Source of the DNA: Enhydrobacter aerosaccus
GTDB taxonomy: Bacteria; Pseudomonadota; Alphaproteobacteria; Reyranellales; Reyranellaceae
Length of the DNA: 36,069 nucleotides
Assembly: GCA_903839865.1 (NCBI GenBank)
Contig: CAIMEE010000292.1
Span: 1-36,069, forward strand
Direction of reading: 5' to 3'
The notes beneath the pieces were generated by a model that was not told the origin of the DNA, did not search any database, and saw only the letters and a program-made list of their open reading frames with translations. Made by a program: the position numbers and the translations under genes. Shown here in pieces: positions 18,301 to 27,463 of this stretch; within the stretch, counting starts at the first letter, position 1, and the number at the start of each line of letters is the position of its first letter.

Positions 18301-21300
18301 CGACGGGCGCCGATCTTGCGCAATGAACGATCGATCCACTGCGCGCCGATCTTTTCCTGCGTGCCGTTCTGGCGCAGGCGCTGGCGGAGGTTGCCGAAGT
18401 CGACCTGGTCGAGCTCCTGGTCCTGGTTGAAGCAGGAGAAGACGACCGTCTCCTTGCCCGTCACCGGATCCTTGTGCAGCTGAAGGCACTGGGCGCAGAT
18501 CTCCTTCATCATGCATTGCATGGGCGAGTTGATCGACCCAAGCGCGCGATGTCCGGCCTTCATGTAGGGCTTCAGCACGCCGTGACGCGCGAGGCGCACG
18601 GCGTTCATCATGCCGTCCGAGCCGATCGCCACGATGCGGTCGGCCGTGTTGAAAGCGATCGGCTGGTCGCCGAGTTCGCCCGAGGCGTACTTGCGCATCG
18701 TCTCCACGATGTTGTCGACGGTGGTCTTGTCCTGCGGCCGGCCCGGCTCGAAGCCGGGCGCCTCGTCGCAGCACCACACGACCACGTCGGCCGCGGCCTC
18801 GATCTCCTCGACCTTGTAGCGGTCGATCACCTTCTTGTAGCCCGCGAAGTACAAGACCTTGCTGCCGGCCTTGCGGAAGGCCTGGCCGATCGAGAACAGC
18901 ACCGCGTTGCCGAGGCCGCCGCCCGCCAGCACGACCGTCTCGCCGGGCTCGATCTCCGTCGGCGTGCCGGTTGGGCCCATGACGATCACGGGCTCGCCGG
19001 GCTTCAGCAGCGCGCAGAGATCGGACGAACCGCCCATCTCGAGCGTGATCAGCGACAGCAGACCCTTTTCCTTGTCGACCCAGGCGCCGGTCAGCGCGAG
19101 GCCCTCCATGGTGAGCAAGGTGCCGTCGACCTTCTGCGAGCGCGCTTCGTAGTTCTGCAGGCGATAGAACTGGCCGGGCTCGAAGTTGCGCGCGGCGGCC
19201 GGCGCCTCGACCACGACCTCGACGATGGTGGGCGTGAGGCGATCGACGCGAACCACCCGGGCGCGCCAGTTGCTGTTGGCTTCGGCCAGGATGTCCGCGG
19301 GCTTCTTCCGCGCGGGCGCCAGCGTTTCCATCGTGCGCGTCAGCACCGGATAGCCCTGCTTGGCGCCACCCATGGCCTTCACGACATTGCCAGCGAACGA
19401 CGGGTGCAGGTCGCCGAAGAATGACATGAAGCGACCGTCGGTGTGCTTGTACATCAGCACGCGCACGTCTTGCGGCTTGCACACGCGCTCGGGCGTGGCA
19501 GGCTCGCCCGCCTCGTCCAGCGCGCGGAAGTACTTGCCGTCGATGAAGGCGTGCGTCGCGTCTTCGCGCGCCAGGACCGTGTTGGGCTGCGTGCCCGCGG
19601 CCACCAGGATGGTGCGCGCCGGCAGCACGGCGGTGATCTTCTCGCCGTTCTGCTCGCCCTCGACCTTCAGTCCCCTGGCCGCACCGTTGGCGTCGATCTC
19701 GACGGCGACCGGCGACAGGCCTTCGGCGAAGCGGATGTCCTCCTCCAGCGCCTTGAACACTTCTTCGTGGTTCAGCGTGTACGAGGGCGAATCGATCAGG
19801 CGGCGGCGATAGGCGACGGTGACGCCGCCCCAGCCGTTCACAAGTCCGGCGATGTCGGGCAGGCGCTTCTCGCGCTCAGCGACCTCACGCTCGGCACGGA
19901 TCGCCCTGGCGTGCGCCACGAACTCGGCGGCGACCTCGCGTTCCTCGTCGTTCATGGCGGCCATCACGGCCTTCTCACCGCGCTCGGCGACCAGGATCTC
20001 GTGGCGCGACAGGAACTTCTCGACCTGCAGCGGGTAATAAGCGAGCGACTCGGTGGCGGTATCGATCGCGGTCAGGCCGCCGCCGATCACGACGACCGGC
20101 AGGCGGATCTGCAGGTTGGCGATCGAGTCCTTCTTGGCCGCGCCCGTGAGCTGCAGCGCCATCAGGAAATCCGACGCCGCGCGCACGCCGCGCGCCAGGC
20201 CGTTCGGCATGTCGAGCACCGTAGGCTTGCCCGCGCCGGCACAGAGCGCGATGTGGTCGAAGCCCATCTCGAAGGCATTCTCGACCGTGACCGTGCCGCC
20301 GAAGCGCACGCCGCCGAACATCGAGAACTGATCGCGGCGCTCGAGCAGCAGACGAACCAGCTTCAGGTAATTCTTGTCCCAGCGCACGGTGATGCCGTAC
20401 TCGGCGACGCCGCCGAAGCCCGCCATCGCACGGTCACCGAGATCCTCGCGCAGCACGTCGATGTCCTTCACCGCCTCGAACGGCTTGCGCGCGCCGCTCG
20501 CCTCGACACCGGACTGTGCGACCGGCAGCGGCTCGATCTTGAGGCCGTCGATGCCGACCACCGTATGGCCGTCGTTCATCAGATGGTGCGCGAGATTGAA
20601 ACCGGCGGGACCGAGGCCGACCACCAGTACGCTGCGGCCGGTCGCGGGACGCGGGATCGGGCGGCCGAGGTTGAGCGGGTTCCAGCGCGTCAGCAGCGAA
20701 TAGATCTCGAAGCCCCACGGCAGCGACAGCACGTCCTTCAGGGCGCGCGTCTCGATCTGCGGGATGTCGACCGGTTCCTGCTTCTGGAAGACGCAGGCCT
20801 TCATGCAGTCGTTGCAGATGCGGTGGCCGGTCGCCGCCATCAGCGGATTGTCGACGGCGGCCATCGCCACCGCGCCGATGGAGAAGCCCTCGCTCTTGAG
20901 GAGATTCATCTCCGAGATCTTTTCCTCGAGCGGGCAGCCCGCGAGCGTTACGCCGAACGGCGACTTCTGGTACAGGCCGGTCTTGCGATCCTTGAGGCCT
21001 TTCGAGCAGCTGTCCTTGCCCTGGTTGTGGCACCAGATGCAGTAGTTGGCGTGATCGAGCGCCCGCACCGGATCGAAACCTGCATCGGTGAGCGCAAAGC
21101 CTTCGCGATGCCGCAGCAACGCGCGCGGCAGCCTCATCTTCGTGACGCCGTCCACGACCTCCGTCTCGATCGGCACCAGATGCTCGAAGTCGAGCTTGTG
21201 CGGCACCTTGAACAGCGGCCCCTCGCGATGGCGCGCCTTGCCTTCTGCACTGTGCAGCGCCCAGGCGGCGTAGTTCGTCAGCGCCTCGATACGCGGCGTC

Positions 21301-21785
21301 GGCTTGTCGACCTTGAATTCCGCGCCGAGCGCCTCGCGCACGGCGAGTGCGAAGGCAAGTTCCCATCCTTCGAGGTCGGTGAGCGCAACCGGCAGAGCGA
21401 CCGCCGCCGTCACGGCCGCGCCGTCGAGTGCGGCTGCCGCGTCGGCCTTGATCGCGCGCGTGGCGTAGCGCTGCACGAACAGCCGCTTGCAGTCATAAAG
21501 AGGCGCGAACCTGGCGTCGCGCTGCCGCAGCGTCGCCGTCTCGGAAGAGATCCCGAACAGCGCGCCGATGAAGTCCTCCAGCGGACGGGCAAGCTCGATC
21601 AGCAGATTGGACTCGTCCTTGGCTGCCAGGGAACCTGGCGCAACACGTGCCGCCATCAGGCGCGCATGCGCCTCGACATTGGCGTCCTGCAGCCAAGCCA
21701 CGAACGCGGCGTCGAGGCGGCTGAGGCCCTCACGGCCGTAGAGATCATCGAAGCTCAGCCCGTGGCCGAGCGTGGGGGCGGTCAT
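18297..21785 (-). CDS. Large FAD/NAD(P)/Fe-S oxidoreductase with GltD-like and PyrK-like halves
   Basis: 1162 residues. Residues 1-240 match nothing I know. Next come two Cys clusters: Cys249, 252, 260, 284 and Cys324, 327, 331, which look like sites for one or two 4Fe-4S clusters as in GltD/NfnB. An FAD site (VVGLGPAGFN, 388-397) and a second nucleotide site (VVVIGGGLTAIDTATE) follow, as in GltD-type NADPH oxidoreductases. The last third (from about NSNWRARVVRVDRLTPTIVEV) is a ferredoxin-reductase domain like PyrK/NfnA, with FEPGQFYRLQ, GGGLGNAVLFSIG and a terminal C-x5-C-x2-C-x17-C (Cys1091-1118) for 2Fe-2S. It stands alone and probably moves electrons between NAD(P)H and an unknown partner. 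The RBS is weak. Confidence 0.85.
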   Translation of the reverse strand: MTAPTLGHGLSFDDLYGREGLSRLDAAFVAWLQDANVEAHARLMAARVAPGSLAAKDESNLLIELARPLEDFIGALFGISSETATLRQRDARFAPLYDCKRLFVQRYATRAIKADAAAALDGAAVTAAVALPVALTDLEGWELAFALAVREALGAEFKVDKPTPRIEALTNYAAWALHSAEGKARHREGPLFKVPHKLDFEHLVPIETEVVDGVTKMRLPRALLRHREGFALTDAGFDPVRALDHANYCIWCHNQGKDSCSKGLKDRKTGLYQKSPFGVTLAGCPLEEKISEMNLLKSEGFSIGAVAMAAVDNPLMAATGHRICNDCMKACVFQKQEPVDIPQIETRALKDVLSLPWGFEIYSLLTRWNPLNLGRPIPRPATGRSVLVVGLGPAGFNLAHHLMNDGHTVVGIDGLKIEPLPVAQSGVEASGARKPFEAVKDIDVLREDLGDRAMAGFGGVAEYGITVRWDKNYLKLVRLLLERRDQFSMFGGVRFGGTVTVENAFEMGFDHIALCAGAGKPTVLDMPNGLARGVRAASDFLMALQLTGAAKKDSIANLQIRLPVVVIGGGLTAIDTATESLAYYPLQVEKFLSRHEILVAERGEKAVMAAMNDEEREVAAEFVAHARAIRAEREVAEREKRLPDIAGLVNGWGGVTVAYRRRLIDSPSYTLNHEEVFKALEEDIRFAEGLSPVAVEIDANGAARGLKVEGEQNGEKITAVLPARTILVAAGTQPNTVLAREDATHAFIDGKYFRALDEAGEPATPERVCKPQDVRVLMYKHTDGRFMSFFGDLHPSFAGNVVKAMGGAKQGYPVLTRTMETLAPARKKPADILAEANSNWRARVVRVDRLTPTIVEVVVEAPAAARNFEPGQFYRLQNYEARSQKVDGTLLTMEGLALTGAWVDKEKGLLSLITLEMGGSSDLCALLKPGEPVIVMGPTGTPTEIEPGETVVLAGGGLGNAVLFSIGQAFRKAGSKVLYFAGYKKVIDRYKVEEIEAAADVVVWCCDEAPGFEPGRPQDKTTVDNIVETMRKYASGELGDQPIAFNTADRIVAIGSDGMMNAVRLARHGVLKPYMKAGHRALGSINSPMQCMMKEICAQCLQLHKDPVTGKETVVFSCFNQDQELDQVDFGNLRQRLRQNGTQEKIGAQWIDRSLRKIGARR

Positions 21786-21856
21786 TTCACTTATATCCAG
21801 AGGGACTGAAGGGTCTATCGTTCGTACACGAACCGATTAGCCAACCCGCACGATGG

Positions 21857-21898
21857 GCGCAACTGGGAGAGCGCAACGGGGTGGGCGCAACGGAGCGA
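21857..21898 (+). repeat. Three tandem 14-bp repeats upstream of ctaA
   Basis: GCGCAAC starts at 21857, 21871 and 21885, exactly 14 bp apart. Each copy is followed by a 7-bp purine-rich segment (tgggaga, ggggtgg, ggagcga). The third segment contains the GGAG that serves as ribosome-binding site for ctaA, 8 nt before its ATG. Confidence 0.7.
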
Positions 21899-21903
21899 CA
21901 TAA

Positions 21904-22986
21904 ATGCCTGATGACGGGGATTGGGGCTTCGCGCATGTTCCGGCCGCCATGCATACCGTCTCCCCTTCCCTGCGCAACTGGCTGTTTGTCGTAGCCGGCA
22001 TGATTTTTTTCATGATCGTGCTGGGCGCGCTGACGCGCCTCACGGAATCGGGCCTGTCGATGGTCGAGTGGAAGCCGGTGACCGGCGTGCTGCCGCCGAT
22101 GTCAGACGCAGCGTGGCAGGCCGAGCTGCAGAAATATCTTTCCTCGCCACAGGGAAGATTGGTGAACCGCAACTTCACGGTGCCCGAATTTCAGCAGATA
22201 TTTTGGCTCGAGTTCCTGCATCGCCTGTGGGGGCGAATGATTGGCGTCGTCTTCGCGGTACCGCTCGCCTGGTTCTGGCTGCGTGGGCAAGTGCCGGCGC
22301 CGTTGAAGCCGCGGCTCCTGGTCATACTCGTGCTCGGCGGCCTGCAGGGCGCGCTCGGCTGGGCAATGGTGGCGTCGGGCCTAGTCGACCGCCCCTCAGT
22401 CAGCCAGTACCGGCTGGCGGCGCATCTCATGCTGGCCGTCGCGCTCTATGCCTACACAGTCTGGCTGATCCTCGAACTCGGCGATCCCGCGGCGCGGCGT
22501 GACGATGCCAGGACCGCGCGCAAGGCGGGCGCGCTGATCGGCCTCGTGCTGATCGTCATGACCTTCGGCGCCTTCATGGCCGGACTTCGCGCCGGCTGGT
22601 CGCACAACACCTTCCCCACCATGTCGGGCTACTGGATTCCGCCGGGCTTGTTCGATCTCTCGCCGTGGTGGACCAATCTCTTCGAGAACGGCACGACCAT
22701 CCAGTTCATCCATCGCTGGCTCGCCAAGCTGCTGGTGCTGGGCGTGCTGGCGCTGCTGATCCGCGCACGCAGGCCCGAGACGTATGTCGCCTCCGCAATG
22801 GCCCTGGTGCAGATGAGCCTCGGGATTGCCACGATTTTGACCGGCGTCGACATTATCCTCGCGGCCATGCACCAGGCTGGCGCGGTTCTCCTCCTCACTA
22901 CCTTGATCGTCGTGCGCCATCGCGCCCTCTTGCCACGCGCCGTACCTTCTCCCGCCCGGCCACTCTCGGCTATGGTCAAGGGATGA
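21904..22986 (+). CDS. ctaA: Heme A synthase CtaA (COX15 family)
   Basis: 360 residues. It oxidises the C8 methyl of heme O to make heme A for aa3-type cytochrome oxidase, in the inner membrane. About eight hydrophobic segments are visible. The conserved histidines are present: His106 in FLHRLWGRMIG, His174 in LAAHLML, His270 in FIHRWLAK and His323 in MHQAGA. RLTESGLSMVEWKPVTG after the first helix is typical of the alphaproteobacterial type. I chose ATG 21904 because GGAG lies 8 nt upstream within the tandem repeat; ATG 21949 would trim 15 residues. The stop overlaps the next gene as ATGA. ctaB and the oxidase genes are not in the window. Confidence 0.95.
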   Translation: MPDDGDWGFAHVPAAMHTVSPSLRNWLFVVAGMIFFMIVLGALTRLTESGLSMVEWKPVTGVLPPMSDAAWQAELQKYLSSPQGRLVNRNFTVPEFQQIFWLEFLHRLWGRMIGVVFAVPLAWFWLRGQVPAPLKPRLLVILVLGGLQGALGWAMVASGLVDRPSVSQYRLAAHLMLAVALYAYTVWLILELGDPAARRDDARTARKAGALIGLVLIVMTFGAFMAGLRAGWSHNTFPTMSGYWIPPGLFDLSPWWTNLFENGTTIQFIHRWLAKLLVLGVLALLIRARRPETYVASAMALVQMSLGIATILTGVDIILAAMHQAGAVLLLTTLIVVRHRALLPRAVPSPARPLSAMVKG

Positions 22987-24842
22987 GCAGCCGCAGGAGC
23001 GTCGGAGCCCTGGCAAGCGTGACGGTTGTCGCAATGGCGGCGTCCGTGCTGCTGGCGTTTGTCACCATCGATCCGCCGCCGCTGCCGGTAAAACAGAAGA
23101 AGACTCAGGTCGTCGCCACGCCGCCCCCGGCTATCGCCATCATGCCTGTCGCCACCGATCCTGCGCCGCTCCCGCCCACGGCACCGGCACCGGCACCGGC
23201 AAGAGTCGCGGCACCTGCGGCGGCAGTCAAACCGACCGGCTGGCAAACGATTGCCATGGACGAATTGCGCTCCCGCGCCAACAGGAACGAGATCCCCGCC
23301 ATGGAGGAACTGGGCCGGCGTCTGCTCCAGGGACTCGACATGCCGAAAGACCCGCAGGCCGGCGCCGGTTGGCTGCTGCGCGCCGCCGCGCAGGGTTCGG
23401 TCCAATCCGCCTTCAACGTCGGCGTGATGTACGAGCGCGGCTTCGTCGTCGAGCGCGATTCCTCCAAGGCAGCGGAGTGGTATCGCAAGGCCGCCAACGC
23501 CGGACTGCCGACAGCCAAGCACAATCTCGCGCTGCTCCTGCGCGATGGAAAAGGCACGGCGCGCGACGTGAAGGCTGCAACCCAATGGCTCCTCTCGGCC
23601 GCACACCAGGGCATGGTCGCATCGATGTTCACGCTGGGCGACATCTACGAGCAGGGCGATGGCGGCACCAAGGATCCCGCCGCGGCGCTCGCCTGGTTCG
23701 CAATCACCGGCGAATTCGAACGCCAGGCAAACCACGAAGCAGAGTCGGCGCTGTCCAAAACCGCAGCCCAGCGCGCCCAGGTTCTGAAGCGGACGCTGAC
23801 GCCAGCAGAACTCGAGCGAGCGCAGGAACTGGCCCAGGGGGAGTTCAAGCGGATCATCGCGGAACTCACGCCGCCACCGCCACCACCGCCGCCTCCTCCT
23901 GCCCCGGTCGCGGCCAGCACACCGCAGGCCATGCCTGCGCCCGTCGACGAGGCGACGATCGACTGGCCCAAGGGCACACCCGACCAGATCCGCGTCACCC
24001 AGAAGGCCCTGCTCGAGTTGAAGCGACTGCGCGACAAGCCCGACGGCAATCTCGGACCGAACACGCGCACGGCCATCCGCGATTTCCAGAAGAGCATCGG
24101 CATGCGGCAAACCGGCGAGCCGTCGCGAGACCTCTATCTGGCCCTCGTGTCGGCGCGACAAGACCTGCTGCGCGATTCGCCGCTGCCAATGCCGCCATCG
24201 TCACAGGTCGCCGCCGCCCCGCCGGAGCAGCCCAAGGTCGAGCCGCCCAAACCTCAGCCTCCGCCCCCGCCGCCGGTGGTGGCTCCCGCCTCCCCGCCTG
24301 CGCCGAAGGTCGACGATTCGAAGTTCACTCCCGCTCAGACGGAACCGCCGCCCTCACCGCCGAGTTCGGCAGAAATCGCCGCCACGACAGGACCGGCGCC
24401 GGCGCCGCAAAAGGCAGATCCGCCGAAGCCGCCACCCGTTGTCGTCGACTCGTCAAAGCCCACGCCTGCAAAGATCGAGACGATGAAGCCATCGCGCCCG
24501 TCAGCCGACGTCATGCCGGCGCCGGCACCGCCGCCACCGACATCTGCCGACATCGCGAAGGCAAGTCCTCCCACGCCTGAACCTGCCAAGGTCGAAACAA
24601 CCAAGGCCGGTCCGACCGCCTGGCCTGCAAGCCGCATCGACCAGGTGAAGGCGATCCAGACACTGCTGCGCGACCTGCGCTTCTACACCAAGGCGATCGA
24701 CGGCCAGGCGAGCGGCGGCACGCAGACCGCGATCCGCGAATACCAGCGCATGTCCGGGCTCAAGGAAACCGGCGAGGCCAACAAGGCGCTGTTCGACTCG
24801 CTGAAGGAAATGCGCAAGCTGATGGCGCCCGCACAAAATTAG
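22983..24842 (+). CDS. Sel1-repeat and peptidoglycan-binding-domain protein
   Basis: 619 residues. A hydrophobic segment near residues 8-26 acts as signal or anchor, so most of the protein should be periplasmic. Then come Pro/Ala-rich sequence, Sel1-like repeats (for example AGWLLRAAAQGSVQSAFNVG, AAEWYRKAANAGLPTAKHNL), a run of ten prolines, and a peptidoglycan-binding module (DQIRVTQKALLELKRLRDKPDGNLGPNTR). After a long Pro/Ala/Lys linker a second such module closes the chain (IDQVKAIQTLLRDLRFYTKAIDG). The likely role is envelope organisation or scaffolding; no catalytic domain is seen. The start overlaps the ctaA stop. It converges with ispE, overlapping by 4 bp. Confidence 0.88.
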   Translation: MSSRRSVGALASVTVVAMAASVLLAFVTIDPPPLPVKQKKTQVVATPPPAIAIMPVATDPAPLPPTAPAPAPARVAAPAAAVKPTGWQTIAMDELRSRANRNEIPAMEELGRRLLQGLDMPKDPQAGAGWLLRAAAQGSVQSAFNVGVMYERGFVVERDSSKAAEWYRKAANAGLPTAKHNLALLLRDGKGTARDVKAATQWLLSAAHQGMVASMFTLGDIYEQGDGGTKDPAAALAWFAITGEFERQANHEAESALSKTAAQRAQVLKRTLTPAELERAQELAQGEFKRIIAELTPPPPPPPPPPAPVAASTPQAMPAPVDEATIDWPKGTPDQIRVTQKALLELKRLRDKPDGNLGPNTRTAIRDFQKSIGMRQTGEPSRDLYLALVSARQDLLRDSPLPMPPSSQVAAAPPEQPKVEPPKPQPPPPPPVVAPASPPAPKVDDSKFTPAQTEPPPSPPSSAEIAATTGPAPAPQKADPPKPPPVVVDSSKPTPAKIETMKPSRPSADVMPAPAPPPPTSADIAKASPPTPEPAKVETTKAGPTAWPASRIDQVKAIQTLLRDLRFYTKAIDGQASGGTQTAIREYQRMSGLKETGEANKALFDSLKEMRKLMAPAQN

Positions 24843-25693
24843 GTCTGGGCGAACGTTCCGGCGTGGCGCCACCAGTCCTGTGGCAGTCGCGTCGCAGCAT
24901 GCCGTGCTTCGGCAAAGGTCGCGTAGAGCGCAAAGCACGTGGCGCCGCTGCCGCTCATCGCGGCGTAGCGCGCGCCGTCGGTCGACCGAAGGAACGACAA
25001 CACCTCGCCGATGACCGGCCGCAAGGACACTGCCGCCGGCGTGAGGTCGTTGCCGCGTTCAGCGAGCATCTCGACGAACTCTGCCATGACCGACCAGGAA
25101 CGCGCGAGAGGACGACTCGGCGAGAAGTCGCCGCGCCGTGCCGCGAAAACGTCGGCCGTCGACAACGACACGCCGGGATTGACCAGAAGGACCGCGCAGG
25201 GCGGCAATGCGGGCGCCGTTTCGAGCCGGTCGCCTGTGCCCGAGACGAGCGACGTCCGGCCCGCGAGGCACATCGGCACATCCGCGCCCAGGCGCGCGGC
25301 GATATCGAACAGCTCCCGTTCGGAAAGGCGAAGCCGCCACAGCTCGACCAGCGCTTGCAAGGTCGCCGCGGCATCGGCCGAGCCGCCGCCGAGGCCCGCT
25401 GCTACCGGAATGTTCTTGGTGAGACGAAGGTCTGCCTGCGGCGCCACGCCGGCACACTCCGCCAGCAGACGTGCGGCCCTCAGCACGAGATTGTCGGGCT
25501 CCGCCGACAACGCCGCAGCACCCGGCGCGGTCGCCGTGCCGTCGAAAGCAAGCGACAGGCGATCCGACGCCGACGCTTCGACCGTGTCGGCGAGATCGGC
25601 GAAGGCCACCAGAGAGTCGAGGAGATGATAGCCGTCGGCGCGACGGCCGACGACGTTCAGCCAGAGGTTGACCTTGGCGCGCGCCGCTCGCAG
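24839..25693 (-). CDS. ispE: 4-diphosphocytidyl-2-C-methyl-D-erythritol kinase IspE
   Basis: GHMP kinase of the non-mevalonate isoprenoid pathway, which phosphorylates CDP-methylerythritol at the 2-OH. The ATP loop PVAAGLGGGSADAAA and the catalytic Asp in LGADVPMCL are present, and MSGSGATCFALY closes the fold. The first ATG/GTG/TTG in frame is GTG 25609, but the conserved N-terminus RAAR-AKVNLWLNVVGRRADGYHLLDSLV, including the active-site Lys, is encoded upstream, and there is no canonical start there. I therefore give CTG at 25693 (284 residues), 1 nt after the upstream stop, with AGGGCGG before it. It is probably coupled to the TPR gene upstream. Confidence 0.92.
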   Translation of the reverse strand: MRAARAKVNLWLNVVGRRADGYHLLDSLVAFADLADTVEASASDRLSLAFDGTATAPGAAALSAEPDNLVLRAARLLAECAGVAPQADLRLTKNIPVAAGLGGGSADAAATLQALVELWRLRLSERELFDIAARLGADVPMCLAGRTSLVSGTGDRLETAPALPPCAVLLVNPGVSLSTADVFAARRGDFSPSRPLARSWSVMAEFVEMLAERGNDLTPAAVSLRPVIGEVLSFLRSTDGARYAAMSGSGATCFALYATFAEARHAATRLPQDWWRHAGTFAQT

Positions 25694-25694
25694 A

Positions 25695-27458
25695 TCAGCC
25701 GCCCTGCTTCTTGGGCTCGTTCTTGGGATCGATGCCGCCCTTCTCGTAGACGGTCGGCTTGTCGTTGGCGGCGCTCAATCCGTTGGCGAGCTTGTCCTTG
25801 AGGATGGAGATGCGGTCCTTTTCCGGCTTCTGGTTGAGCGCGCGCTCCCACTCGAAGCGCGCCTCGCGCTTGCGGCCGACGTGCCAGTAGGCGTCGCCCA
25901 GATGCTCGACAACGGTGGCATCGTCACCCTTCTGCTCGCTGGCGCGCTCCAGCCACTCGACTGCGTCGTTGAACTGGCCGAGGCGGTAATAGGCCCAGCC
26001 GACGGAATCGGTAATGGCGCCGTCGTCCGGACGAAGCTCGGTCGCGCGCTTCAGCATTTTCATGCCTTCGTCGAGATTGATGCCCTGGTCGATCCAGCTG
26101 TAGCCGAGATAGTTCAGCACGTAAGGTTGGTCGGGCGAGAGCTCGAGCGCCTTCTTCATGTCGGCCTCGGCCTTGGGCCACTGCTTGACCCTCTCCTGCG
26201 CGATGCCGCGGCCGAAATAGATCGGCCAGTAGCGCTCGTCGGCCTTCTTGAGGCGCGACACGGCGATGTCGTAGGCGCTGACGGCGTCGGCGAAGCGCTC
26301 CTTGCCGCGCATAAGGTCGGCCAGCGTAAGGGCTGCGTCGATGCGGTCGGTCTTCTCGGCAATCAGCGCCTTGAGTTGCGTCACCGCCTTGTCGAAGCGA
26401 CCGTCCTGCGCGTCGAGCGTCGCAATGCGCAGTCGCGCCTGCCAGTACAGCGGCGAGGCCGGGCCGATCTTGCCGAGCGCCTTCACCTCCGAAGGCAGGA
26501 CCTGGAACTGATCGTAGATGCCGGAGATCATCAGCCACGCGAAATCGTGCGCCGGGTTCAGCTCGACCGCGAGCTGGCCGAAGATCAGCGCCAGATCGGT
26601 GCGCTGGTTGCGGGGATCGGCGCTCAGGATGCCGCTGATGTCGAACATGATGTCGGCGATGCCCAGTGCCGGGTTCGGCGGCTTGGGTGTCGGCAGGTTC
26701 GGCGCCAGCAATCCGTCCATGACGACGCTGTCGCCGTATTTTTCCGCGTAGGCCTTGAGCAACGCCTGGGCATCGGCGCTCTTGCCCAGCCGGCGCAGGC
26801 CGTCGGTCACCGACACGACAATGCGCAGACCGCTCGGGTCGAGTTCGAGGGCGCGGCGATACTTCGTCTCGGCGGCCGCACGATCGCCGGCCATCTCGTC
26901 GATCTGGGCGTCGATCACGAGCGCCGGCGACTGGGCGCGCTCGCCGTCGGCGGGTTTCAGCTTCGACAGAATCTGGCGTGCCCCCGAAAAGTCCTTATCG
27001 CCCGCCTTGAGCCAGGCCAGCACATAGTCCTTGAGCGGACCGAGCTGATTCTCCGAGCCGATGCGGCCAAGCTGCGTCTCGGCCCCGCGATAGTCGCCCT
27101 TCTTGATCTGCTGCACCGCCAAGACGAGGTTGGCGAAGCCGTCACCGGGCTTGGCTTGCACCACCGATGGCGCCAGAAGCACAGCCGCATCGAAGCGGCC
27201 TGCGTAGAGACGCAACCGGAAGGCCGCGTAGATGAGGTCCGGGTCGTTGGGATTCTGCACCAGAGCGGGATCGAGCTGGGCTGCACCATTTTCGTAGTCG
27301 TGATCCTGCTCCGCCACGCGCGCGGCGAGATAGCGGCCGCTGAGCGTGATCGCCGCGGTCGACGGGGGCGTAGGCGCCCGATTCGTCTGGGCGGCCGCCA
27401 CAAGCGGAAGGACCAGCAGGGAGACAGCCGACAGCAGCGTAAGGCGTTTTACTCGCAT
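25695..27458 (-). CDS. Secreted/periplasmic tetratricopeptide-repeat protein
   Basis: 587 residues. A signal peptide is clear (MRVKRLTLLSAVSLLVLPLVAAA-Q). The rest is helical repeats: several degenerate TPR-like units in the first half and well-formed TPRs near the C-terminus, for example YWPIYFGRGIAQERVKQWPK, AEADMKKALELSPDQPYVLN and AITDSVGWAYYRLGQFNDAV. The C-terminal tail is Lys/Pro-rich. Proteins of this kind bind other envelope proteins, but no specific partner can be named. It starts 5 bp after the ETF-QO stop, and its stop lies just before the start of ispE, so all three are probably one transcript. Confidence 0.88.
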   Translation of the reverse strand: MRVKRLTLLSAVSLLVLPLVAAAQTNRAPTPPSTAAITLSGRYLAARVAEQDHDYENGAAQLDPALVQNPNDPDLIYAAFRLRLYAGRFDAAVLLAPSVVQAKPGDGFANLVLAVQQIKKGDYRGAETQLGRIGSENQLGPLKDYVLAWLKAGDKDFSGARQILSKLKPADGERAQSPALVIDAQIDEMAGDRAAAETKYRRALELDPSGLRIVVSVTDGLRRLGKSADAQALLKAYAEKYGDSVVMDGLLAPNLPTPKPPNPALGIADIMFDISGILSADPRNQRTDLALIFGQLAVELNPAHDFAWLMISGIYDQFQVLPSEVKALGKIGPASPLYWQARLRIATLDAQDGRFDKAVTQLKALIAEKTDRIDAALTLADLMRGKERFADAVSAYDIAVSRLKKADERYWPIYFGRGIAQERVKQWPKAEADMKKALELSPDQPYVLNYLGYSWIDQGINLDEGMKMLKRATELRPDDGAITDSVGWAYYRLGQFNDAVEWLERASEQKGDDATVVEHLGDAYWHVGRKREARFEWERALNQKPEKDRISILKDKLANGLSAANDKPTVYEKGGIDPKNEPKKQGG

Positions 27459-27463
27459 GCAAC

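Noticed and set aside
19443..21809. A 788-codon open frame on the plus strand across the large oxidoreductase
   Set aside because: It is the antisense shadow of a GC-rich gene; it is His/Arg/Asp-rich with no domain pattern, while the minus frame has clear cofactor motifs.
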